Shown piece after piece: positions 58,158 through 64,000 of a stretch of DNA of 64,000 bases. The translations under genes and the position numbers were made by a program. The notes beneath the pieces were generated by a model. It was not told where the DNA came from, did not search any database, and was given only the letters and a program-made list of their open reading frames with translations. Positions within the stretch are counted from its first letter, which is position 1, and the number at the start of each line of letters is the position of its first letter. The DNA is from Panax quinquefolius (lineage: Eukaryota > Streptophyta > Magnoliopsida > Apiales > Araliaceae). The stretch is taken from contig CM035164.1 in assembly GCA_020205615.1 (NCBI GenBank), positions 125,033,537-125,097,536 on the forward strand, written 5' to 3'.

Positions 58158-59863
58158 GTTTGCATTGCGTGCATGCAGTGTATTTGAGGGGACAGATGAA
58201 GATGGCGATAACTTTATATCGTTTCCTGAACTGAAAGAATTTCTGTATGAAATTAGATTTAGAAAGTCGCATTGGGACAAGGATAAAAAGTTAGCCGAGG
58301 TGATGAAAGAATTTGATCTTGATGGTGACAAGAAAATAACTATGGATGAATTCGTGGAGGTATTCACAAAATGGCTTGATGAGACAAAGCGTACGATGGA
58401 TAAGCAATATCATTCAGTAAAATCACTGAAAGATTTATATAAGGTACTCCTGTAATTTCAAAATAAAAATTATTAATTAATTAGCTAGGTAAATATAATT
58501 ATATATATATATATATTCAACTTATTTAATTTTGTTATAATTAATCGATCTCTTCCCAGATTTTCCAGCCTTGGATCCAAAACAAAAGAAAAGAAGATGA
58601 AATGAAGAAGCAGCTAATGTCAGAAATTATAGGACATGTTCAAAGATCTGCATTAGGGAGCCTTTTCACAGAAGATGAAACACCAGATATATCTGCTGTG
58701 AAAAGGTACTGAGGACAACATGCATGCATATGAGTGTATAATTACTCTTAATATTCTCAACTTAAGGTTTAATTATTGTTCGGAGACACCACATAATTCT
58801 TTGGTGCGTTGCGTTTTGTATTTATGTTTGAGATATATAAATTGTTTATTTTAAGAGTAGTGTTAAATTACAGCTAATTTGAATCAGGTAGCTGTTAAAT
58901 TAAATTACTACATGCAGGTTATTTGAGAGCATTGATCTTGATAGAGACAACTGCATAACACAAGAGGAACTAAAAGAAGTGATAGTGAAAATCAACCTTG
59001 ATAAGATACCTTGGGACGAGGATGAAATAGTGAGAAAATTAATGGAAGAACTGGACGTAAATAGAGATCAAGTGATCAGTGAAGAGGAATTTACGTCTGG
59101 ATTGTTGAAATGGTTCAACACCCAATTAGCTCCTAACTCAACAGAATCCGATAATCAAGATGATCATCATGATCATGATCTGTATCAAGTAAGTAATTAA
59201 GTAGTAATTAATAAAATAAAATAAAATATATGAATTACTTACGTACGTAGGTGGTTTTGCAGAAAAAATGGGATGAAATTGAGATGCTGGTAAAGGAGGA
59301 GAAAAGCATAAAAAAGTGTGTATGGGCATGGACAAAAGCTATAATGCTTTTGGTGGTTGGAATAGTTATGTTGGCTCTTTTAGCTGAACCTCTAATACAA
59401 AGTGTTCATAATTTCTCTAAATCTGCAAATATACCCTCGTTTTTCATCTCTTTTATGTTGGTCCCTTTGGCTACAAATGCTAGAGGAGCAATCTCAGCAA
59501 TCAAGGCTGCAAGTCGGAAGAAAGCTAGAACTACTTCTTTGGCATTCTCCGAGGTACGTACGTACTTTAATTTGTCCTGTCCTTCCTTCCTTCCTTCATT
59601 GATCGATTAATTAATTGGTTTATCTGCAGATTTACGGAGGAGTGTTTATGAACAATCTTCTTGGATTCTCAGTACTTTTATCTCTAATATACTTGTGTGG
59701 ATTGTCGTGGCGTTTTTCTGCTCAACTGCTTATTGTTCTAATTGTAACCGCTGTAACGGGCTTCACTGCAAGTTTCAACTCCACCTTCCCGGTATGGAAA
59801 TCACTTGTGGCATACCTGCTCTACCCATTATCTTTGCTCCTTGTTTATGTCATGCATATATAG
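36887..59863 (+). CDS. NCL: NCL-type Na+/Ca2+ exchanger with EF-hands (9 exons)
   Basis: Nine exons join in frame with GT-AG borders: 36887-37292, 39043-39234, 39399-39583, 57910-58055, 58179-58443, 58560-58705, 58918-59188, 59263-59553 and 59630-59863. They total 2,136 nt, or 711 residues plus stop. The protein has a signal peptide, an N-terminal exchanger half, four EF-hands in two tandem pairs, and a C-terminal exchanger half. This is the layout of plant NCL (EF-CAX) proteins, which exchange Ca2+ and Na+ across endomembranes. It is longer than the 585-residue Arabidopsis NCL as I remember it, because the EF-hand unit is doubled. Intron 3 is 18.3 kb, filled by nested retrotransposons, yet the coding exons show no stop or frameshift. 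Confidence 0.93.
37801..38053. mobile_element. Stowaway-like MITE in NCL intron 1
   Basis: A 253-bp element with ends CTCCCTCCATCCCAGG and CCTGGGACGGAGGGAG, flanked by TA (37799-37800 and 38054-38055). It belongs to the same family as the copy at 60,892, sharing CTCTCCATATTTAATGA and TTAATATGCGTGAAAAAT. Confidence 0.9.
39357..39392. repeat. (TA)n microsatellite at the NCL exon 3 acceptor
   Basis: About 18 TA units. The 3' splice site (TTACAG) ends at 39398, so the repeat takes the place of the usual polypyrimidine tract. Confidence 0.9.
39758..40016 (-). repeat. 3' LTR of copia element F
   Basis: 259 bp. On the plus strand its right side is followed by a C-rich run (40017-40035), which on the element strand is the polypurine tract GAGAGGGGGG... 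Confidence 0.93.
40001..41320 (-). pseudogene. reverse transcriptase and RNase H of copia element F
   Basis: A 383-codon open frame (41152-40001) contains the catalytic [42 protein letters not shown], the RNase H motif [40 protein letters not shown] and [13 protein letters not shown]. Upstream RT pieces ([29 protein letters not shown]) sit in other frames to about 41300, so the polyprotein is broken there. The region 41300-41940 is degenerate. Confidence 0.92.
40017..40035 (-). other. polypurine tract of copia element F
   Basis: A run of about 14 C then TCTC on the plus strand, directly inside the 3' LTR. On the element strand it is a G-rich purine run. Such a homopolymer is also prone to length errors. 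Confidence 0.75.
41943..42930 (-). pseudogene. integrase of copia element F
   Basis: On the minus strand: GAG-pre-integrase [17 protein letters not shown] with [14 protein letters not shown] (about 42900-42750), first catalytic Asp in [10 protein letters not shown] (about 42710), then a 205-codon frame with [20 protein letters not shown] and the Glu site [17 protein letters not shown] small frameshift separates the first Asp from the rest. Confidence 0.9.
42931..43400 (-). pseudogene. protease region of copia element F
   Basis: A frame at 43370-42999 contains [14 protein letters not shown] with an intact D-T-G triplet, then [12 protein letters not shown] and the [20 protein letters not shown] motif that precedes integrase in copia polyproteins. 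Confidence 0.88.
43401..43833 (-). pseudogene. gag C-terminal part of copia element F
   Basis: Minus-strand residues [17 protein letters not shown] and an Asn-rich stretch are followed by a degenerate zinc knuckle starting CQLCDR. The gene is split from its N-terminal part by the Ty3 insertion at 43,834-55,953. Confidence 0.75.
43905..46324 (+). repeat. 5' LTR of element G
   Basis: Same family as solo LTR B. It contains TATAAAT at 44646, several ATGCATAGTGTTGCATAGTG-type short repeats (about 44450-44515), and ATTATTCATTGGAATAAC repeats near 44840-45270. It ends GGCGCCACG. Confidence 0.9.
44646..44652 (+). promoter_or_regulatory. TATA box of 5' LTR G
   Basis: TATAAAT in TTTCCTATAAATG. The 3' LTR copy reads TATAAATA at 50915. 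Confidence 0.6.
46327..46337 (+). other. primer binding site of element G
   Basis: TGGTATCGAGC just after the LTR end, an initiator-Met-type site with a one-base deletion or change relative to TGGTATCAGAGC. Confidence 0.7.
46511..47230 (+). pseudogene. gag of element G
   Basis: An ATG at 46511 opens a frame that soon breaks. The Glu-rich run near 46690-46720 and the coiled-coil-like [10 protein letters not shown] at about 46750 match element C's gag. No intact zinc knuckle was found. Confidence 0.7.
47270..47652 (+). pseudogene. protease remnant of element G
   Basis: A short open stretch (47444-47653) has [20 protein letters not shown] and [20 protein letters not shown], the second half of the retropepsin domain as in A and D. 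The catalytic triplet upstream is lost. Confidence 0.75.
47655..47860 (+). other. non-gag-pol segment in element G, also present in C
   Basis: Directly after the protease remnant comes a segment sharing landmarks in order with 20,960-21,140. One plus-strand frame reads [18 protein letters not shown] and then [11 protein letters not shown]. It ends with two units of a GTATCAxTGTGA...GTCACAG pattern, the first ending GTCACAGTTGGTATCA, which resembles this family's LTR/primer-site junction. Confidence 0.55.
47985..49110 (+). other. unrelated non-coding insert in element G
   Basis: About 1.1 kb with no frame longer than a few dozen codons and no similarity to other parts of the window. Phrases such as GGGGCTGTTTCGGCC and repeated AAAATTCCGAGAAAATA resemble LTR or untranslated retroelement DNA. 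Its source is unknown. Confidence 0.4.
49115..50100 (+). repeat. LTR-like piece inside element G with 57-bp tandem array
   Basis: From about 49130 the DNA follows the middle of LTR D (TTATATCATTATCCTCATGC, then ATTATGTTGAAAGTCAT). Eight tandem units start at 49277, 49334, 49391, 49448, 49505, 49564, 49622 and 49680. Each runs from GAATACACAATTATCTTTGG to TGGTCGTGATACTAAT. Spacing is 57-59 bp. LTR D has a single related copy near 29,960-30,010. Because 57 is a multiple of three, long repetitive minus-strand frames appear; these are not genes. Confidence 0.88.
50169..50180 (+). other. polypurine tract of element G
   Basis: AAGGAGGGAGA directly before the 3' LTR, preceded by the decayed end of the integrase tail (GGTATCCTCACCTC, as in A and C). 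Confidence 0.75.
50181..52604 (+). repeat. 3' LTR of element G
   Basis: Near-identical in long AT-rich runs to 43,905-46,324. It ends GGCGTCACG and is followed by CTTAA and then the rest of LTR E. Confidence 0.9.
53738..53745 (+). promoter_or_regulatory. TATA box of solo LTR E
   Basis: TATAAATA in TTCCTATAAATAGAGG. This LTR lies sense to the NCL gene within intron 3, so a transcript starting here would run towards NCL exon 4. Confidence 0.6.
53930..53970. repeat. short tandem repeat in LTR E
   Basis: Four to five units of GGGATAGTAA-type sequence at the place where other LTRs have a single GGTAAGGGATATTATT. Confidence 0.75.
54155..54265. repeat. TTACTATTCACGAG repeat cluster in LTR E
   Basis: About eight imperfect copies of a 14-16 bp unit (GTTACTATTCACGA/ATGA). 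Fewer copies occur at the same place in LTRs A and C. Confidence 0.8.
54605..54820. repeat. GAATATCTTTGGCC...GTGCAAAGATGA repeats in LTR E
   Basis: Five imperfect units of about 43 bp. The same unit recurs two to four times in LTRs A and C and in diverged form in D, G and B. Confidence 0.8.
55318..55806 (+). other. coding-looking insert of unknown origin within LTR E
   Basis: This stretch is absent from the equivalent place in LTRs A, C, D, B and G. One plus-strand frame stays open from about 55318 to a TAG at 55585-55587, then continues without another stop to about 55735. It includes [40 protein letters not shown] and [20 protein letters not shown] do not recognise the protein. The right border ends in GAGTCACAGTTGGTAT, close to this family's LTR/primer-site junction. 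A captured host-gene fragment is possible. Confidence 0.5.
55959..56520 (-). pseudogene. gag N-terminal part of copia element F
   Basis: An ATG at 56520 starts [12 protein letters not shown], followed by [20 protein letters not shown], the typical copia UBN2-type Gag start. After a frameshift near 56230 the reading continues with [18 protein letters not shown]. It is split from the rest of gag by the Ty3 insertion. Confidence 0.85.
56556..56567 (-). other. primer binding site of copia element F
   Basis: GCTCTGATACCA on the plus strand is TGGTATCAGAGC on the element strand, directly next to the 5' LTR. It is a perfect 12-base match to the initiator-Met tRNA 3' end. Confidence 0.92.
56568..56826 (-). 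repeat. 5' LTR of copia element F
   Basis: 259 bp, 253 of 259 positions identical to the other LTR. Its outer flank is ACCAT. Confidence 0.93.
56995..57348 (+). pseudogene. AP2/ERF (CRF-like) N-terminal fragment inside NCL intron 3
   Basis: A 117-codon frame has a polar start and then [20 protein letters not shown], which resembles the KxRIxxxDPxATDSSxD block found before the DNA-binding domain in cytokinin-response-factor-type ERFs. No AP2 domain follows, and the frame ends at 57348. The preceding CT-rich stretch (56880-56990) resembles a 5' UTR. It could be a truncated gene copy brought into the intron or a small expressed remnant. The identification rests on one motif. Confidence 0.45.
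57480..57909. other. last part of NCL intron 3
   Basis: AT-rich intron DNA without coding frames. It ends in a usable acceptor ATCATGCAG at 57901-57909. Confidence 0.6.
57910..59863 (+). CDS. NCL: NCL exons 4-9: tandem EF-hand pairs and C-terminal exchanger half
   Basis: Exons 4-5 and 6-7 encode two copies of a unit of about 138 residues starting T/I-F-E/Q-PWIQ. Each carries two 12-residue EF loops: [12 protein letters not shown] and [12 protein letters not shown], then [12 protein letters not shown] and [12 protein letters not shown]. All keep acidic or Asn residues at positions 1, 3 and 5 and Glu at 12. A His/Asp-rich linker (DDHHDHD) follows. Exon 8 contains a helix ([20 protein letters not shown]) and the alpha-2 repeat [19 protein letters not shown]. 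Exon 9 has three further helices and ends YVMHI. Ca2+ binding by the cytosolic loop is likely regulatory by analogy with the family. Confidence 0.93.
58119..58155. repeat. (AT)n microsatellite before NCL exon 5
   Basis: About 18 AT units. The exon 5 acceptor (GCATGCAG) ends at 58178. A shorter TA run (58499-58515) lies before exon 6. Confidence 0.9.
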
Positions 59864-60775
59864 ATACATAGATGATTTCTGACTGAAAATTCAATCGTTT
59901 TATTGTTATTGTTCTATTCAATGTAAACTACTTTTATTTTTATTTTTGTAATAAAAATAAATTAATATTACCTCGATTTAATTTTGAGATTACTATTTAC
60001 TCTAAAACAATTCTGGTCAATCCGAGTTCGAATCAAATCCATCCAGATAAAATATACTATTCACTAAAAAAATCATAACTTGAAAATATTATTGACATCA
60101 ACTTAATTTCTTATATCATATATTTCGATGTAACTCAATTCAATATTTCTTTTTAGTCAACTCCCACTAGGAAGATAAATATATATAAATACTTCCTCTG
60201 TTTCAGTCCATGGCCAGTATTGGGCCTAATTCTGGTTTAGCTCGAGTTATTGATATTATGGGTTATATGGAAGCCCAAACCAAAGCTGTCCCGTTGTTGG
60301 GCTTGGCTGGTTAATCCAATTCAACTTGTAAAAAAAGTTTCATTTGCTGATCAAAAACTATATAAATGTTGACAAATATGATTATGAAATTAAATTATGA
60401 TTAACGTGAAACTCAATACAACAAGATAAAAAATAATAATATATGAATTCTTTCTTAATTTTTATTTATTACACGTACTGTATTCACATACGTTAATATT
60501 TAATATCTATATAAATTTATCGGCATATATGACGAGGATTCTTTGCTAATTGTTTATTATAAAAATGAGACTCATTATCTCTTGGTAATAGAAAATGATA
60601 AAATGTCATTATTAAGTGAATACATACAATTTTGGAAATATTCAGGTCAGCAATGTCAATCTTTGTTTCTTTTCTAAACTTTTTTGAGTTGAGCTAACTT
60701 TTTGTGGTTGTTATATGTCACGGCTTATTTTTCTTTTGGAGTACCAATAATACAAAAGATTAGGCCATTATGCAA
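59864..60775. other. 3' flank of NCL and intergenic DNA
   Basis: The likely NCL 3' UTR includes an AATAAA-type signal (AATAAAAATAAATT, near 59950). The remainder is AT-rich with no gene. Confidence 0.5.
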
Positions 60776-61230
60776 ATATTATATTTGAGATATAATTATT
60801 AATTTTAAATATTTTATTTGTTTTTAAATTTAAATTTAAAATTATTAGTTCAGACATTATAAAATGGCTTAATATGTGGGACTATTTAATACTCCCTCCG
60901 TCCCATGATAAAAGTCCTTAGTAATTTTGGATAGTTCCATGTTAAATGTCTATTTTCCTTTAATAACCAAATTTTTACACATATTTTACTATTATATCCG
61001 TAACATTAAATATCTCATATTTTTCTTATTCTTCTAATTTTCTCTCCATATTTAATGACATTATTATGGATAATTTTGTCATTTTCTTAATATGCGTGAA
61101 AAATCTACCATAACTTTTATCTTGAAACGGAGGGAGTACTATGTTCAACTAGTTATTTTAATTCGGAGATTATAATCTCGCGGATTATAATTACGGAATT
61201 ATAATTCTTACAAATAAATATGACCTTAGT
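60776..61230. repeat. dispersed repeat split by a MITE
   Basis: The flanks 60,776-60,889 and 61,139-61,230 together align by eye with the uninterrupted copy at 7,445-7,720. The break falls at TTTAATA/CTATGTTC. Confidence 0.5.
60892..61136. mobile_element. Stowaway-like MITE nested in another repeat
   Basis: A 245-bp element with ends CTCCCTCCGTCCC and AACGGAGGGAG, flanked by TA (60890-60891 and 61137-61138). It is a close relative of the copy in NCL intron 1. Confidence 0.9.
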
Positions 61231-61317
61231 AAAAGTGATGTTATCAAAGCATATATATATTTAATTAATTTTTATAATTATATTAATGATACTTAATATT
61301 TTAATTTTAAAATAATA

Positions 61318-61562
61318 CTCTGTGTGTTTCAAATTATAAAAATATTATTAATTTTAAAAAATAATTTCAAATTCAAAATTGATATACTTAATTCATTTAA
61401 TTTATATCAATAGAATTATAAATATTAGAAACTATTTAAAAATACTAGGTGTGATAAGATTTATTATTTTTTAAAATTAAATGAATAATGTTAATTTTAA
61501 ATTAAAAAAAATTAATTATTTTTTAAAAAAATTAATAATATTATAATTTAGTACCAACGGAG
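61318..61562. mobile_element. degenerate MITE-like inverted repeat
   Basis: Ends CTCTGTGTGTTTCAAATTAT and the complement of ATAATTTAGTACCAACGGAG form an imperfect inverted repeat extending about 38 bases into ATATTATTAATTTT. The left flank is TA, but the right flank reads TG, so the target duplication is not confirmed. Confidence 0.45.
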
Positions 61563-63118
61563 TGCTTATTATTCTGACAATATTATCTTTAGACAATATC
61601 AGTCGGCAAAATTAAATTAAAGTGCCACGCGGCATTTAGACTTGGTAGCATTACATGATAAGAACCCAAGGGTCGACATGTTTCCACGTCCGTTCTTCAT
61701 CTTAGCCAGTAGTTGCTTTGACTTTTTCCTTTTTGACAGATTTTGTTGATTATTAGTTGGATAGTTTTACTTTTACTTTTTTTGGCCCCACGTTCAATTT
61801 TTTTGCCTCTTTTTTTATTAAAAAAAATAGTCTCATTTGGTTGATAAAAAGTTTTATTATTATTAGTATAATATAAAAGTAAAATATTTTTAAATGTATT
61901 ATCACAATTTTATTATTAAGTCGTCACTACTAAAATAAAATCCAACAATATGCATAAAAAAATATTTTTAAATTTTATAAATAAAATTATTTTTGTGAAA
62001 CTATAACTTACCTGCGAGAAATAAGACTTGAATTTTGTTGATTGGAGATTTGGAGTGAATTCTTTAAATGAAAAAAAATATTTAAATTATTTAGATCCGA
62101 TTATTATGAAGTTAATTTCAAAGTGTAAGTTGGTCAAATAATCAATACAGTACTGACACATAAAAAAAAATCAATTTCTGCCTGCGTGTCGACACTATAT
62201 TAATCAATTAATTAAAATTAATTTCATGCTAATTATTCCCAAATTATTTGCTTAGTTATAAATCTCTATCTCACAAACACGTACACGGTCCCTGGTCAAG
62301 ATTGTCTCTTAATAATTCTATAATTATAAAAAAATATTCCCAAAATAATTATATACTCCTATAATTTATTTTTGTGGGACCATTATACAATTATTTCATA
62401 GGGCTATAAATAATGTAGCACCTTCCAATAATGGAAATGTAGATGGGGATTATTAAATTTATTATGGGTCATGTAAATTCTCAGTCCCTTCCTTTAAATT
62501 TAGGTTTTTCAATTACTTGTGGTCTGTACCGTTTTATATCACATTCTCTATCTAAAATTGCATATAATCACTCTATTTTCTTTTTCTTTTTTGCTAAATA
62601 GTGATATCACTTTCTCTAAACTATATTTTTAATATTGTTAAATTTATAAATTGTTACTCTCTCAGTTCCAAAATTAAAGATAGAATTTAACTTTTGAGGT
62701 CAAACAAAGACATATTAAACTTCAAATAAATTTGAATTTATTTGATTTTAGTTGATACAATTGTTATAATTGTATAATATATTGATTGATGATAGATAGC
62801 AAAATGCATTTGACTCTAGTTTTGAATAATATATTTAATAATTTGTAAGACATTCATGTCAAAAAATGACTCAAAATACACAATCAATGTAAGTACTTGA
62901 TATGTGACAATTTAAAAGAGATGTAAGTGTCATTCAACCTGCTTTAAAAACATGTAAATTAGTTAAATTATTGTAAACATAAAATTAAGAGATTGATGAA
63001 TTCCATCAACAACATTCGTAAAATAATACAATTTGAAACAACAATCAAGACACTATAAATTATGAAGTAAAACAAAGGCATAATTCAAGAAATTAGTTTT
63101 ACCCGAAAGTGCCTAATT
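61563..63118. other. AT-rich intergenic DNA
   Basis: No coding frame, RNA gene or clear mobile element end. An AGTTCCAAAATTAAAGATAGAA phrase near 62,663 resembles a MITE end but no partner was found. Confidence 0.45.
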
Positions 63119-63411
63119 GAATAGTAATTACGCAAATTCTTCTAGTGCATTCTCCAAGTCTCGCTTTGTACTTGTCTTTGAGAAGACGTCACAGATTTGC
63201 CTATGTATTGGGTACATTCTTGTGGGACAACCTCAAAATCTCTAACATTGTTTAGCTCCACATTGATCCTCCAACTTTCATAGAAATTCTTCAATTTAGT
63301 GCCCACTACATCAGGCCTCTTCTTTCTTTGGTGCAAAATGTTCCAATCTGCAGTTACTAACCCAATGAATAAGATTGTAAAAGCTAGTACAGACAGTGTG
63401 TTTTTTTTCTC
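63119..63411 (-). pseudogene. HAD acid phosphatase / vegetative storage protein fragment
   Basis: On the minus strand, a hydrophobic leader (LSVLAFTILFIGLVTADWN) is followed by SWRINVELNNVRDFEVVPQE and CTQYIG, the N-terminal signature of plant HAD class B acid phosphatases (vegetative storage proteins). The ATG at about 63411 is out of frame with the leader because of an 8-A run (63394-63401). A second shift near 63175 is needed to reach KRDLENALEEFA. The catalytic DxDxT region is not found further left, so only the first part remains. Confidence 0.6.
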
Positions 63412-63420
63412 CCCATTGAT

Positions 63421-64000
63421 ATTTTCTCCTCAAGGAAGAAGAAATAAAGAGAATGGAGTAATATAGTAATTCTTAGTACGAACGTGAATGGTGATCAATA
63501 GGCTCACATGGGTTGTGGCTTGTGGAGTATAATGTCACCTTTGTATAAAACTATCAACTAAAATAACATACTTGAAATAAACAAACCTAATAGTGAAAAC
63601 TTTGTATGACCGTCTTTATTAAAAAATATTTTAGCCTCAGACCTCATTTATTGAATGATAAAGACCAATACCATCACCACCAAAGACAAAATGTCTTATC
63701 AACGCCTTCATAAAACTTAAAACTAATCATCACTCACTTCATATCATATTCATTAAACAAACGTACTCCAAAACATATTGGCAATTATAAAAGGAAAAAA
63801 AAAAGCTTGGGGAAACCAATACTGAATACTATTTTTAAGAGATTACCTTCAAAGTCAATATCTAGGTTATTTTCCCAACTTTGGTATAACTTTAGTAGCC
63901 TAACCACCTGAAAACACCATCAACTATGACTACAAAATAATATATATGAGCCACCCTGATATAAAGTTACTCTTTTTCAATATTCTTCATTTCGGCCATA
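63421..64000. other. intergenic DNA to the window end
   Basis: Nothing recognisable apart from the likely upstream region of the acid phosphatase fragment. A short poly(A) run lies near 63,794. Confidence 0.4.

Noticed and set aside
1..64000. tRNA, rRNA or other structured RNA genes
   Set aside because: No cloverleaf-type or rRNA core sequence was recognised. The tRNA-like strings are retroelement primer sites only. A covariance-model scan would be decisive.

Overview
This is a gene-poor, AT-rich stretch of plant nuclear DNA, most likely from a eudicot; the species cannot be named from the sequence. The evidence is GT-AG spliced genes of plant-specific families (DUF599, DUF3082, an NCL-type Na+/Ca2+ exchanger), Ty3 and Ty1/copia LTR retrotransposons primed by initiator-Met tRNA, and several Stowaway-like MITEs with TA target duplications.

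Layout. 1-5,600 holds three host genes: the 3' end of a DUF599 membrane protein (+), a four-exon DUF3082 plastid-type protein (-), and a two-exon plant-specific protein of unknown function (-). 6,330-6,959 holds two MITEs. 7,726-34,568 is one nested stack of related long-LTR Ty3 (chromovirus-like) elements. Host element A (target duplication TTTTA) was hit by solo LTR B in its gag (reverse orientation, ACCTT), by element C in its integrase (GTTGG), and by element D in its 3' LTR. D was later cut back by a deletion. 34,596-35,733 is an expanded MITE-like element with a minisatellite and a very G-rich run.

36,887-59,863 is one NCL-type exchanger gene of nine exons. Its reading frame is open through all exons (711 residues predicted) although intron 3 is about 18.3 kb long. 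That intron holds a copia element F in the antisense orientation (39,758-56,826). F's gag is interrupted by Ty3 solo LTR E (target duplication AAGTC), and E is itself interrupted by Ty3 element G. The same intron carries a fragment resembling the N-terminus of an AP2/ERF (CRF-like) factor. The last 4 kb is AT-rich intergenic DNA with two more MITEs and a broken minus-strand fragment of an HAD-type acid phosphatase/vegetative storage protein.

No clearly new molecular system is visible. The points most worth a second look are a coding-looking insert inside LTR E, a short non-gag-pol segment recurring in C, G and E, the duplicated EF-hand exon pair in NCL, an intronic duplication that copies a splice donor in the DUF3082 gene, and LTR-to-LTR differences clustered at CG-rich spots, which may be base-calling errors at methylated sites.
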